A model generated the notes under the pieces. It ran no database searches. It had not been told where the DNA came from and saw only the letters and a list, made by a program, of their open reading frames with translations. A stretch of DNA of 64,000 nucleotides from Nomia melanderi (taxonomy: Eukaryota > Arthropoda > Insecta > Hymenoptera > Halictidae), in contig NW_027475134.1 in NCBI RefSeq assembly GCF_051020985.1, positions 4,340,001 to 4,404,000 on the forward strand, read 5' to 3'. The translations under genes were made by a program, and so were the position numbers. Positions 10,809 through 23,103 of the stretch are shown here, in pieces (the stretch's first letter is position 1; every line of letters begins with the position of its first letter).

Positions 10809-13800
10809 TTGCGAATGAATCTGTGCCGCAGCAACGACCTCGGACCACCAGTGGCCGAGAAAATTACAGATATTCGGAATCCGTCACCCAAGGTCATGTA
10901 AAAATCCAGCAAATATCTGGTGATATCTCGGGTGCTATTAGAGATAGCGCAATAAACCAAAGTGCATTGTCTGCAGGAGGCCCAGGCGAATGAATCTGGC
11001 CAGCAGGAACGACCTCGGACCACCAGGGGCCGGGAAAACCACAGTCTCATGGGGCCGGACACTCAGGGTCAGGGGAAAATCCAATATATATCTGGTGATA
11101 TCTCGGGTGCTATTACAGATAGGGCAATAAACCAAAGTGCATTGTCTGTAGGAGGCCCTGGCGCATGAATCTGGGCAGCGGGAACGACGTCGGACGACCA
11201 GGGGACGAGAAAACCACCGACTCATGGGGCCGGATACTAAGGGGACGGGAAAAATCCAATATATATCTGGTGATATCTCGGGTGCTATTAAAGATAGCGC
11301 AATAAATTAAAGTGCATTGCCTGTAGGAGGCACTGGCGAATGAATCTGTGCAGCAGGAACGACCTCGGACCACCAGGGGCCGAGAAAATTACAGATATTC
11401 GGAATCCGTCACCCAAGGTCATGTGATAATCCAGCATATATCTGGTGATATCTCGGGTGCTATTAGAGATAGCGCAATAAACCAAAGTGCATTGTCTGTA
11501 GGAGGCCCTGGCGCATGAATCCGGGCAGCGGGAACTACATCGGACCACCAGGGGCCGAGAAAACCACCGACTCACGGGGCCGGACACTCAGGGTCAGGGG
11601 AAAATCCAATATATATCTGGTGATATCTCGGGTGCTGTTAGAGATAGCGCAATAAACCAAAGTGAATTATCTGCAGCAGGCCCTGGCGCATGAATCTGTG
11701 CAGCGGGAACGACCTCGGATCGCCAGGGTCCGAGAAAACCACCGTCTCATGGGGCGGGACACTCAGGGACGGGGAAAAATCCAATATATATCTGGTGATA
11801 TCTCGGGTGCTATTACAGATAGCGCAATAAATCAAAGTGCATTGTCTGTAGGAGGCCCAGGCGAATGAATCTGTGCAGCGGGAAGGACCTCGGACCACCA
11901 GGGGCCGAGAAAATCACCGTCCCATGGAGCCGGACACTCAGGGTCAGGGAAAAATCCAATATATGTCTGGTGATATCTCGGGTGCTATAACAGATAGCGC
12001 AATAAACCAAAGTGCATTGTCTGTAGGAGGCCCAGGCGAATGAATCTGTGCAGCGGGAACGACCTCGGACCACCAAGGGCCGAGAAAATTACAGATATTC
12101 GGAATCCGTCACCCAAGGTGATGTAAAAATCCAGCATATATCTGGTGATATCTCGGGTGCTATTACAGATAGCGCAATAACCCAAAGTGCATTGTCTGTA
12201 GGAGGCCCTGGCGCATGAATCTGGGCAGCGGGAACGACCTCGGATCACCAGGGACCGAGAAAATCACCGTCTCATGGAGCCGGACACTCAGGGTCAGGGA
12301 AAAATCCAATATATATCTGGTGATATCTCGGGTGCTATTACAGATATGCGCAATAAATCAAAGTGCATTGTCTGTAGGAGGCCCAGGCGAATGAATCTGT
12401 GCAGCGGGAACGGCCTCGGACCACCAGGGGCCGAGAAAACCACAGTCTCTTGGCGCCGGACACTCAGGGTCAGGGAAAAATCGAATATATATCTGGTGAT
12501 ATCTCGCGTGCTATTTGAGATAGCGCAATAAATCAAAGTGCATTGTCTGTAGGAGGCCCAGGCGCATGAATCTGGCCAGCGGGAACGATCTCGGACCACC
12601 AGGGGCCGAGATAACCACAGTCTCATGGGGCCGGACACTCAGGGTCAGGGGAAAATCCGATATATATCTGGTGATATCTCGGGTGCTATTACAGATAGCG
12701 CAATAAACCAAAGTGCATTGTCTGTAGGAGGCCCTTGCGAATGAATCTGTACCGCAGGAACGACCTCGGACCACCAGTGGCTGAGAAAATTACAGATATT
12801 CGGAATCCGTCACCAAAGGTCATGTAAAAATCCAGCAAATATCTGGTGATATCTCGGGTGCTATTAGAGATAGCGCAATAAACCAAAGTGCATTGTCTGT
12901 AGGAGGCCCTGGCGCATGAATCTGGGCAGCGGGAACGACCTAGGACCACCAGGGGCCGAGAAAACCACCGAGTCACGGGGCCGGACACTCAGGGTCAGGG
13001 GAAAATCCAATATATATCTGGTGATATCTCGGGTGCTATTAGAGATAGCGCAATAAACCAAAGTGAATTATCTGCAGGAGGCCCTGGCGCATGCATCTGT
13101 GCAGCGGGAACGCCCACGGCCCACCAGGGGCCAAGAAAACCACCGTCTCATGGCGCCGGACACTCAGGGTCAGGGAAAAATCCAATATATATCTGGTGAT
13201 ATCTCGGGTGCTATTAGAGATAGCGCACTAAATCAAAGTGCATTGTCTGTAGGAGGCCCAGGCGCATGAATCTGGCCAGCGGGAACGACCTCGGACCACC
13301 AGGGGCCGAGAAAACCACAGTCTCATGGGGCCGGACACTCAGGGTCAGGGGAAAATCCAATATATATCTGGTGATATCTCAGGTGCTATTACAGATAGCC
13401 CAATAAATCAAAGTGCATTGTCTGTAGGAGGCCCTGCCGCATGAATCTGTGCAGCGGGAACGACCTCGGACCACCAGAGGCCGGGAAAACCACAGTCTCA
13501 TGGGGCCGGACACTCAGGGTCAGGGGAAAATTCAATATATATCTGGTGGTATCTCGGGTGCTATTAGAGATAGCGCAATAAATCAAAGTGCATTGTCCGT
13601 AGGAGGCACTGTCGAATGAATCTGTGCCGCAGGAACGACCTCGGACCACCAGTGGCCGAGAAAATTACAGATATTCGGAATCCGTCACCCAAGGTCATGT
13701 AAAAATCCAGCATATATCTGGGGATATCTCGGGTGCTATTACAGATAGCGCAATAAACCAAAGTGCATTGTCTGTAGGAGGCCCTGGCGCATGAATCTGG

Positions 13801-14883
13801 GCAGCGGGAACGACGTCGGACCACCAGGGGACGAGAAAATCACCGTCTCATGGAGCCGGACACTCAGGGTCAGGGAAAAATCCAATATATATCTGGTGAT
13901 ATCTCGGGTGCTATTACAGATAGCGCAATAAACCAAAGTGCACTGTATGTAGGAGGCCCTGGCGCATGAATCTGGGCCGCGGGAACGACCTCGGACCACC
14001 AGGGGCCGAGAAAACCACCGTCTCATGGGTCCGGACACTCAGGGTCAGGGGAAAATCCAATATATATCTGGTGATATCTCGGGTGCTATTACAGATAGCG
14101 CAATAAATCAAAGTGCATTGTCTGTAGGAGGCCCAGGCGAATGAATCTGTGCAGCGGGAACGACCTCGGACCACCAGAGGCCGAGAAAACCACCGTCTCA
14201 TGGGTCCGGACACTCAGGGTCAGGGGAAAATCCAATATATATCTGGTGATATCTCGGGTGCTATTAGAGATAGCGCAATAAACCAAAGTGAATTATCTGC
14301 AGGAGGCCCTGGTGCATGCATCTGTGCAGCGGGAACGACCTCGGACCACCAGGGGCCAAGAAAACCACCGTCTCATGGCGCCGGACACACAGGGTCAGGG
14401 AAAAATCCAATATATATCTGGTGATATCTCGGGTGCTATTTGAGGTAGCGCAATAAATCAAAGTGCATTGTCTGTAGGAGGCCCAGGCGCATGAATCTGG
14501 CCAGCGGGAACGACCTCGGACCACCAGGGGCCGAGAAAACCACAGTCTCATGGGGCCGGACACTCAGGGTCAAGGGAAAATCCAATATATATCTGGTGAT
14601 ATCTCGGGTGCTATTACAGATAGCGCAATAAACCAAAGTGCGTTGTCTGTAGGAGGCCCTGGCGAATGAATCTGGGCAGCGGGAACGACCTAGGACCACC
14701 AGGGGCCGAGAAAACCACCGACTCACGGGGCCGGACACTCAGGGTCAGGGGAAAATCCAATATATATCTGGTGATATCTTGGGTGCTATTAGAGATAGCG
14801 CAATAATCCAAAGTGAATTATCTGCAGGAGGCCCTGGCGCATGCATCTGTGCAGCGGGAACGCCCTCGGACCACCAGGGGCCA

Positions 14884-15676
14884 AGAAAACCACCGTCTCA
14901 TGGCGCCGGACACTCGGGGTCAGGGAAAAATCCAATATATATCTGGTGATATCTCGGGTGCTATTAGAGATAGCGCACTAAATAAAAGTGCATTGTCTGT
15001 AGGAGGCCCTGGCGCATGAATCTGGGCAGCGGGAACGACGTCGGACCACCAGGGGACGAGAAAATCACCGTCTCATGGGGCCTGACACTCAGGGTCAGGG
15101 GAAAATCCAATATATATCTGGTGATATCTCGGGTGCTATTACAGATAGCGCAATAAATCAAAGTGCATTGTCTGTAGGAGGCCCAGGCGAATGAATCTGG
15201 CCAGCAGGAACGACCTCGGACCACCAGGGGCCGAGACAACCACCGTCTCATGGGGCCTGACACTCAGGGTCAGGGGAAAATCCAATATATATCTGGTGAT
15301 ATCTCGGGTGCTATTACAGATAGCCCAATAAATCAAAGTGCATTGTCTGTAGGAGGCCCTGCCGCATGAATCTGTGCAGCGGGAACGACCTCGGACCACC
15401 AGAGGCCGGGAAAACCACAGTCTCATGGGGCCGGACACTCAGGGTCAGGGGAAAATTCAATATATATCTGGTGATAGCTCGGGGGCTATTAGAGATAGCG
15501 CAATAAATCAAAGTGCATTGTCTGTAGGAGGCACTGGCGAATGAATCTGTGCCGCAGGAACGACCTCGTACCACCAGTGGCCGAGAAAATTACAGATATT
15601 CGGAATCCGTCACCCAAGGTCATGTAAAAATCCAGCATATATCTGGTGATATCTCGGGTGCTATTATAGATAGCGC
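14884..15676 (+). repeat. 793-bp block, copy 1 (pair 16,634-17,426, shift 1,750)
   Basis: The shift is exactly 10 monomers. I saw one mismatch, T at 15,569 versus G at 17,319. Left border: position 14,883 differs from 16,633 (CCAAG versus CCGAG). Right border: about 15,677, where the left copy reads GCGCACTAAATC and the right copy GCGCAATAAACC. The block includes a type B unit and the unit with GGGGACGAGAAAATC. Confidence 0.9.
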
Positions 15677-16643
15677 ACTAAATCAAAGTGCATTGTCTGT
15701 AGGAGGCCCAGGCGCATGAATCTGGCCAGCGGGAACGACCTCGGACCACCAGGGGCCGAGAAAACCACAGTCTCATGGGGCCGGACACTCAGGGTCAGGG
15801 GAAAATCCAATATATATCTGGTGATATCTCGGGTGCTATTACAGATAGCGCATTAAATCAAAGTGCATTGTCTGTAGGAGGCCCAGGCGAATGAATCTGT
15901 GCAGCGGGAACGACCTCGGACCACCAGGGGCCGAGAAAACCACCGTCTCATGGGTCCGGACACTCAGGGTCAGGGGAAAATCCAATATATATCTGGTGAT
16001 ATCTCGGGTGCTGTTACAGATAGCGCTATAAACCAAAGTGCATTGTCTGTAGGAGGCCCTTGCGAATGAATCTGTACCGCAGGAACGATCTCGGACCACC
16101 AGTGGCCGAGAAAATTACAGATATTCGGAATCCGTCAACCAAGGTCAGGGGAAAATCCAATATATATCTGGTGATAGCTCGGGGGCTATTAGAGATAGCG
16201 CAATAAATCAAAGTGCATTGTCTGTAGGAGGCACTGGCGAATGAATCTGTGCCGCAGGAACGACCTCGGACCACCAGTGGCCGAGAAAATTACAAATATT
16301 CGGAATCCGTCACCAAAGGTCATGTAAAAATCCAGCAAATATCTGGTGATATCTCGGGTGCTATTAGAGATAGCGCAATAAACCAAAGTGCATTGTCTGT
16401 AGGAGGCCCTGGCGCATGAATCTGGGCAGCGGGAACAACCTAGGACCACCAGGGGCCGAGAAAACCACCGACTCACGGGGCCGGACACTCAGGGTCAGGG
16501 GAAAATCCAATATATATCTGGTGATATCTCGGGTGCTATTAGAGATAGCGCACTAAATCAAAGTGCATTGTCTGTAGGAGGCCCAGGCGCATGAATCTGG
16601 CCAGCGGGAACGACCTCGGACCACCAGGGGCCGAGAAAACCAC
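15668..16643 (+). repeat. 976-bp block, copy 1 (pair 17,768-18,743, shift 2,100)
   Basis: Line-by-line reading shows only two differences in 976 bp, adjacent at 16,494-16,495 (AGGGTCAGG versus AGGTACAGG). Borders: 15,667 (T versus G) and 16,644, where CACCGTCTC faces CACAGTCTC. Because this block starts where the 1,750-shift block ends, the right-hand copies are separated by about two extra monomers (17,427-17,767). Confidence 0.92.
16112..16165 (+). repeat. Hybrid monomer: type B left part joined to type A right part
   Basis: The unit begins as type B (ATTCGGAATCCGTC) but after GGTCA continues as type A (GGGGAAAATCCAATATAT) instead of the type B continuation TGTAAAAATCCAGC. The changeover lies in a short tract identical in both types. 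The same structure is at 18,212 and, with one difference, at 19,087. It is best explained by one crossover or conversion event followed by block duplication. Confidence 0.85.
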
Positions 16644-17767
16644 CGTCTCATGGCGCCGGACACTCGGGGTCAGGGAAAAATCCAATATATATCTGGTGAT
16701 ATCTCGGGTGCTATTAGAGATAGCGCACTAAATAAAAGTGCATTGTCTGTAGGAGGCCCTGGCGCATGAATCTGGGCAGCGGGAACGACGTCGGACCACC
16801 AGGGGACGAGAAAATCACCGTCTCATGGGGCCTGACACTCAGGGTCAGGGGAAAATCCAATATATATCTGGTGATATCTCGGGTGCTATTACAGATAGCG
16901 CAATAAATCAAAGTGCATTGTCTGTAGGAGGCCCAGGCGAATGAATCTGGCCAGCAGGAACGACCTCGGACCACCAGGGGCCGAGACAACCACCGTCTCA
17001 TGGGGCCTGACACTCAGGGTCAGGGGAAAATCCAATATATATCTGGTGATATCTCGGGTGCTATTACAGATAGCCCAATAAATCAAAGTGCATTGTCTGT
17101 AGGAGGCCCTGCCGCATGAATCTGTGCAGCGGGAACGACCTCGGACCACCAGAGGCCGGGAAAACCACAGTCTCATGGGGCCGGACACTCAGGGTCAGGG
17201 GAAAATTCAATATATATCTGGTGATAGCTCGGGGGCTATTAGAGATAGCGCAATAAATCAAAGTGCATTGTCTGTAGGAGGCACTGGCGAATGAATCTGT
17301 GCCGCAGGAACGACCTCGGACCACCAGTGGCCGAGAAAATTACAGATATTCGGAATCCGTCACCCAAGGTCATGTAAAAATCCAGCATATATCTGGTGAT
17401 ATCTCGGGTGCTATTATAGATAGCGCAATAAACCAAAGTGCATTGTCTGTAGGAGGCCCTGGCGCATGAATCTGGGCAGCGGGAACGACGTCGGACCACC
17501 AGGGGACGAGAAAATCACCGTCTCATGGAGCCGGACACTCAGGGTCAGGGAAAAATCCAATATATATCTGGTGATATCTCGGGTGCTATTACAGATAGCG
17601 CAATAAACCAAAGTGCACTGTCTGTAGGAGGCCCTGGCGCATGAATCTGGGCAGCGGGAACGACCTCGGACCACCAGGGGCCGAGAAAACCACCGTCTCA
17701 TGGGTCCGGACACTCAGGGTCAGGGGAAAATCCAATATATATCTGGTGATATCTCGGGTGCTATTAG

Positions 17768-18743
17768 AGATAGCGCACTAAATCAAAGTGCATTGTCTGT
17801 AGGAGGCCCAGGCGCATGAATCTGGCCAGCGGGAACGACCTCGGACCACCAGGGGCCGAGAAAACCACAGTCTCATGGGGCCGGACACTCAGGGTCAGGG
17901 GAAAATCCAATATATATCTGGTGATATCTCGGGTGCTATTACAGATAGCGCATTAAATCAAAGTGCATTGTCTGTAGGAGGCCCAGGCGAATGAATCTGT
18001 GCAGCGGGAACGACCTCGGACCACCAGGGGCCGAGAAAACCACCGTCTCATGGGTCCGGACACTCAGGGTCAGGGGAAAATCCAATATATATCTGGTGAT
18101 ATCTCGGGTGCTGTTACAGATAGCGCTATAAACCAAAGTGCATTGTCTGTAGGAGGCCCTTGCGAATGAATCTGTACCGCAGGAACGATCTCGGACCACC
18201 AGTGGCCGAGAAAATTACAGATATTCGGAATCCGTCAACCAAGGTCAGGGGAAAATCCAATATATATCTGGTGATAGCTCGGGGGCTATTAGAGATAGCG
18301 CAATAAATCAAAGTGCATTGTCTGTAGGAGGCACTGGCGAATGAATCTGTGCCGCAGGAACGACCTCGGACCACCAGTGGCCGAGAAAATTACAAATATT
18401 CGGAATCCGTCACCAAAGGTCATGTAAAAATCCAGCAAATATCTGGTGATATCTCGGGTGCTATTAGAGATAGCGCAATAAACCAAAGTGCATTGTCTGT
18501 AGGAGGCCCTGGCGCATGAATCTGGGCAGCGGGAACAACCTAGGACCACCAGGGGCCGAGAAAACCACCGACTCACGGGGCCGGACACTCAGGTACAGGG
18601 GAAAATCCAATATATATCTGGTGATATCTCGGGTGCTATTAGAGATAGCGCACTAAATCAAAGTGCATTGTCTGTAGGAGGCCCAGGCGCATGAATCTGG
18701 CCAGCGGGAACGACCTCGGACCACCAGGGGCCGAGAAAACCAC
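17768..18743 (+). repeat. 976-bp block, copy 2 (pair 15,668-16,643)
   Basis: Same content and order as copy 1, including the hybrid type B/type A unit at 18,212 and the B unit with TACAAATATTCGG at 18,387. A third, partial and more altered relative runs from about 18,814 to 19,200. It has a hybrid unit at 19,087, which reads CACCCAAGG rather than CAACCAAGG. Confidence 0.9.
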
Positions 18744-20569
18744 AGTCTCATGGGGCCGGACACTCAGGGTCAGGGGAAAATCCAATATATATCTGGTGAT
18801 ATCTCGGGTGCTATTACAGATAGCGCAATAAATCAAAGTGCATTGTCTGTAGGAGGCCCAGGCGAATGAATCTGTGCAGCGGGAACGACCTCGGACCACC
18901 AGGGGCCGAGAAAACCACCGTCTCATGGGTCCGGACACTCAGGGTCAGGGGAAAATCCAATATATATCTGGTGATATCTCGGGTGCTATTACAGATAGCG
19001 CTATAAACCAAAGTGCATTGTCTGTAGGAGGCCCTTGCGAATGAATCTGTACCGCAGGAACGATCTCGGACCACCAGTGGCCGAGAAAATTACAGATATT
19101 CGGAATCCGTCACCCAAGGTCAGGGGAAAATCCAATATATATCTGGTGATATCTCGGGTGCTATTACAGATAGCGCAATAAACCAAAGTGCATTGTCTGT
19201 AGGAGGATCTGGCGCATGAATCTGGGCAGCGGGAACGACGTCGGACCACCAGGGGACGAGAAAATCACCGTCTCATGGGGCCTGACACTCAGGGTCAGGG
19301 GAAAATCCAATATATATCTGGTGATATCTCGGGTGCTATTACAGATAGCGCAATAAATCAAAGTGCATTGTCTGTAGGAGGCCCAGGCGAATGAATCTGG
19401 CCAGCAGGAACGACCTCGGACCACCAGGGGCCGAGACAACCACCGTCTCATGGGGCCTGACACTCAGGGTCAGGGGAAAATCCAATATATATCTGGTGGT
19501 ATCTCGGGTGCTATTAGAGATAGCGCAATAAATCAAAGTGCATTGTCCGTAGGAGGCACTGGCGAATGAATCTGTGCCGCAGGAACGACCTCGGACCACC
19601 AGTGGCCGAGAAAATTACAGATATTCGGAATCCGTCACCCAAGGTCATGTAAAAATCCAGCATATATCTGGTGATATCTCGGGTGCTATTACAGATAGCG
19701 CAATAAACCAAAGTGCATTGTCTGTAGGAGGCCCTGGCGCATGAATCTGGGCAGCGGGAACGACGTCGGACCACCAGGGGACGAGAAAATCACCGTCTCA
19801 TGGAGCCGGACACTCAGGGTCAGGGAAAAATCCAATATATATCTGGTGATATCTCGGGTGCTATTACAGATAGGGCAATAAACCAAAGTGCATTGTCTGT
19901 AGGAGGCCCTGGCGCATGAATCTAGGCCGCGGGAACGACGTCGGACGACCAGGGGACGAGAAAATCACCGTCTCATGGAGCCGGACACTCAGGGTCAGGG
20001 AAAAATCCAATATATATCTGGTGATATCTCGGGTGCTATTACAGATAGCGCAATAAACCAAAGTGCACTGTCTGTAGGAGGCCCTGGCGCATGAATCTGG
20101 GCAGCGGGATCGACCTCGGACCACCAGGGGCCGAGAAAACCACCGTCTCATGGGTCCGGACACTCAGGGTCAGGGGAAAATCCAATATATATCTGGTGAT
20201 ATCTCGGGTGCTATTATAGATAGCGCAATAAATCAAAGTGCATTGTCTGTAGGAGGCCCAGGCGAATGAATCTGTGCAGCGGGAACGACCTCGGACCACC
20301 AGAGGCCGAGAAAACCACCGTCTCATGGGTCCGGACACTCAGGGTCAGGGGAAAATTCAATATATATCTGGTGATAGCTCGGGGGCTATTAGAGATAGCG
20401 CAATAAATCAAAGTGCATTGTCTGTAGGAGGCACTGGCGAATGAATCTGTGCCGCACGAACGACCTCGGACCACCAGTGGCCGAGAAAATTACAAATATT
20501 CGGAATCCGTCACCAAAGGTCATGTAAAAATCCAGCAAATATCTGGTGATATCTCGGGTGCTATTAGAG

Positions 20570-21098
20570 ATAGTGCAATAAACCAAAGTGCATTGTCTGT
20601 AGGAGGCCCTGGCGCATGAATCTGGGCAGCGGGAACAACCTAGGACCACCAGGGGCCGAGAAAACCACCGACTCACGGGGCCGGACACTCAGGGTCAGGG
20701 GAAAATCCAATATATATCTGGTGATATCTCGGGTGCTATTAGAGATAGCGCAATAAACCAAAGTGAATTATCTGCAGGAGGCCCTGGCGCATGCATCTGT
20801 GCAGCGGGAACGCCCCCGGACCACCAGGGGCCAAGAAAACCACCGTCTCATGGGTCCGGATACTCTGGGTCAGGGGAAAATCCAATATATATCTGGTGAT
20901 ATCTCGGGTGCTATTACGGATAGCCCAATAAATCAAAGTGCATTGTCTGTAGGACGCCCTGCCGCATGAATCTGTGCAGCGGGAACGACCTCGGACCACC
21001 AGAGGCCGGGAAAACCACAGTCTCATGGGGCCGGACACTCAGGGTCAGGGGAAAATTCAATATATATCTGGTGGTATCTCGGGTGCTATTAGAGATAG
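20570..21098 (+). repeat. 6-monomer-spaced block, copy 1 (pair about 21,620-22,147)
   Basis: The shift is 1,050 bp over about 530 bp, with a few substitutions (CGCCCCCGG versus CGCCCTCGG near 20,816; ATCTGG versus ATGTGG near 20,903). The right copy has lost one A near 22,103 (GGGGAAATTC), which breaks the register. Confidence 0.8.
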
Positions 21099-23103
21099 CA
21101 CAATAAATCAAAGTGCATTGTCCGTAGGAGGCACTGTCGAATGAATCTGTGCCGCAGGAACGACCTCGGACCACCAGTGGCCGAGAAAATTACAGATATT
21201 CGGAATCCGTCACCCAAGGTCATGTAAAAATCCAGCATATATCTGGTGATATCTCGGGTGCTATTACAGATAGCGCAATAAACCAAAGTGCATTGTCTGT
21301 AGGAGGCCCTGGCGCATGAATCTGGGCAGCGGGAACGACGTCGGACCACCAGGGGACGAGAAAATCACCGTCTCATGGAGCCGGACACTCAGGGTCAGGG
21401 AAAAATCCAGCATATATCTGGTGATATCTCGGGTGCTATTACAGATAGCGCAATAAACCAAAGTGCACTGTCTGTAGGAGGCCCTGGCGCATGAATCTGG
21501 GCAGCGGGAACGACGTCGGACCACCAGGGGACGAGAAAACCACCGTCTCATGGGTCCGGTCACTCAGGGTCAGGGGAAAACCCAATATATATCTGGCGAT
21601 ATCTCGGGTTCTATTACAGATAGCGCAATAAACCAAAGTGCATTGTCTGTAGGAGGCCCTGGCGCATGAATCTGGGCAGCGGGAACAACCTAGGACCACC
21701 AGGGGCCGAGAAAACCACCGACTCACGGGGCCGGACACTCAGGGTCAGGGGAAAATCCAATATATATCTGGTGATATCTCGGGTGCTATTAGAGATAGCG
21801 CAATAAACCAAAGTGAATTATCTGCAGGAGGCCCTGGCGCATGCATCTGTGCAGCGGGAACGCCCTCGGACCACCAGGGGCCAAGAAAACCACCGTCTCA
21901 TGGGTCCGGATACTCTGGGTCAGGGGAAAATCCAATATATATGTGGTGATATCTCGGGTGCTATTACGGATAGCCCAATAAATCAAAGTGCATTGTCTGT
22001 AGGAGGCCCTGCCGCATAAATCTGTGCAGCGGGATCGACCTCGGACCACCAGAGGCCGGGAAAACCACAGTCTCATGGGGCCGGACACTCAGGGTCAGGG
22101 GAAATTCAATATATATCTGGTGGTATCTCGGGTGCTATTAGAGATAGCGCAATAAACCAAAGTGCATTGTCTGTAGGAGGCACTGGCGAATGAATCTGTG
22201 CCGCACGAACGACCTCGGACCACCAGTGGCCGAGAAAATTACAAATATTCGGAATCCGTCACCAAAGGTCATGTAAAAATCCAGCAAATATCTGGTGATA
22301 TCTCGGGTGCTATTACAGATAGCGCAATAAACCAAAAGTGCATTATCTGTAGGAGGCCCTTGCGAATGAATCTGTGCCGCAGGAACGACCTCGGACCACC
22401 AGTGGCCGAGAAAACCACCGTCTCATGGGTCCGGACACTCAGGGTCAGGGGAAAACCCAATATATATCTGGTGATATCTCGGGTGCTATTACAGATAGCG
22501 CAATAAATCAAAGTGCATTGTCTGTAGGAGGCCCTTGCGAATGAATCTGTGCCGCAGGAACGACCTCGGACCACCAGTGGCCGAGAAAATTACAGATATT
22601 CGGAATCCGTCACCCAAGGTCATGTAAAAATCCAGCAAATATCTGGTGATATCTTGGGTGCTATTAGAGATAGCGCAAAAATCCAAAGTGCATTGTCTGT
22701 GGGAGGCCCTGGCGCATGAATCTGTGCAGCGGGAACGACCTCGGACCACCAGGGACCGAGAAAATCACTGTCTCATGGAGCCGGACACTCAGGGTCAGGG
22801 AGAAATCCAATATATATCTGGTGATATCTCGGGTGCTATTACAGATAGCGCAATAAACCAAAGTGCATTGTCTGTAGGAGGCCCAGGCGAATGAATCTGT
22901 GCAGCGGGAACGACCTCGGACCACCAGGGGCCGAGAAAACCACCGTCTCATGGCGCCGGACACTCAGGGTCAGGGAAAAATCCAATATATATCTGGTGAT
23001 ATCTCGGGTGCTATTACAGATAGCCCAATAAATCAAAGTGCATTGTCTGTAGGAGGCCCTGCCGCATGAATCTGTGCAGCGGGAACGACCTCGGACCACC
23101 AGA

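Larger units (their letters stand above)
6072..12688 (+). repeat. Array region 2: diverged monomers with 4- and 7-monomer duplications
   Basis: About 38 monomers, all in the same orientation and almost exactly 175 bp each. The units at 6,210-7,400 look the most individually diverged, for example TTTTCGGTATCCG near 6,496 and AGCTGCCC near 6,951. Two internal duplications are clear: 7,591-7,910 repeats at 8,291-8,610, and 10,022-10,808 repeats at 11,247-12,033. Type B units are at about 6,490, 7,190, 7,713, 8,413, 10,163, 10,863, 11,388 and 12,088. One base is inserted near 12,347 (AGATATGCGC), shifting the register by +1. Confidence 0.88.
12689..22750 (+). repeat. Array region 3: type-B-rich, repeatedly duplicated
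   Basis: About 57 monomers with almost no indels; register changes only near 22,103 (-1) and 22,335 (+1). Type B units or hybrids recur at about 12,787, 13,662, 15,587, 16,112, 16,287, 17,337, 18,212, 18,387, 19,087, 19,612, 20,487, 21,187, 22,236 and 22,587. Block matches occur at shifts of 1,750, 2,100, 1,050 and 3,850 bp (10, 12, 6 and 22 monomers), so most of the region is built from recombined copies of a small set of multi-monomer blocks. Confidence 0.88.

Noticed and set aside
16112..16140. Hybrid monomers as sequencing or assembly errors
   Set aside because: The same hybrid is present at 16,112 and 18,212 and, with one difference, at 19,087, in blocks with other differences. A single consensus error is unlikely, although assembly duplication of the block is still possible.
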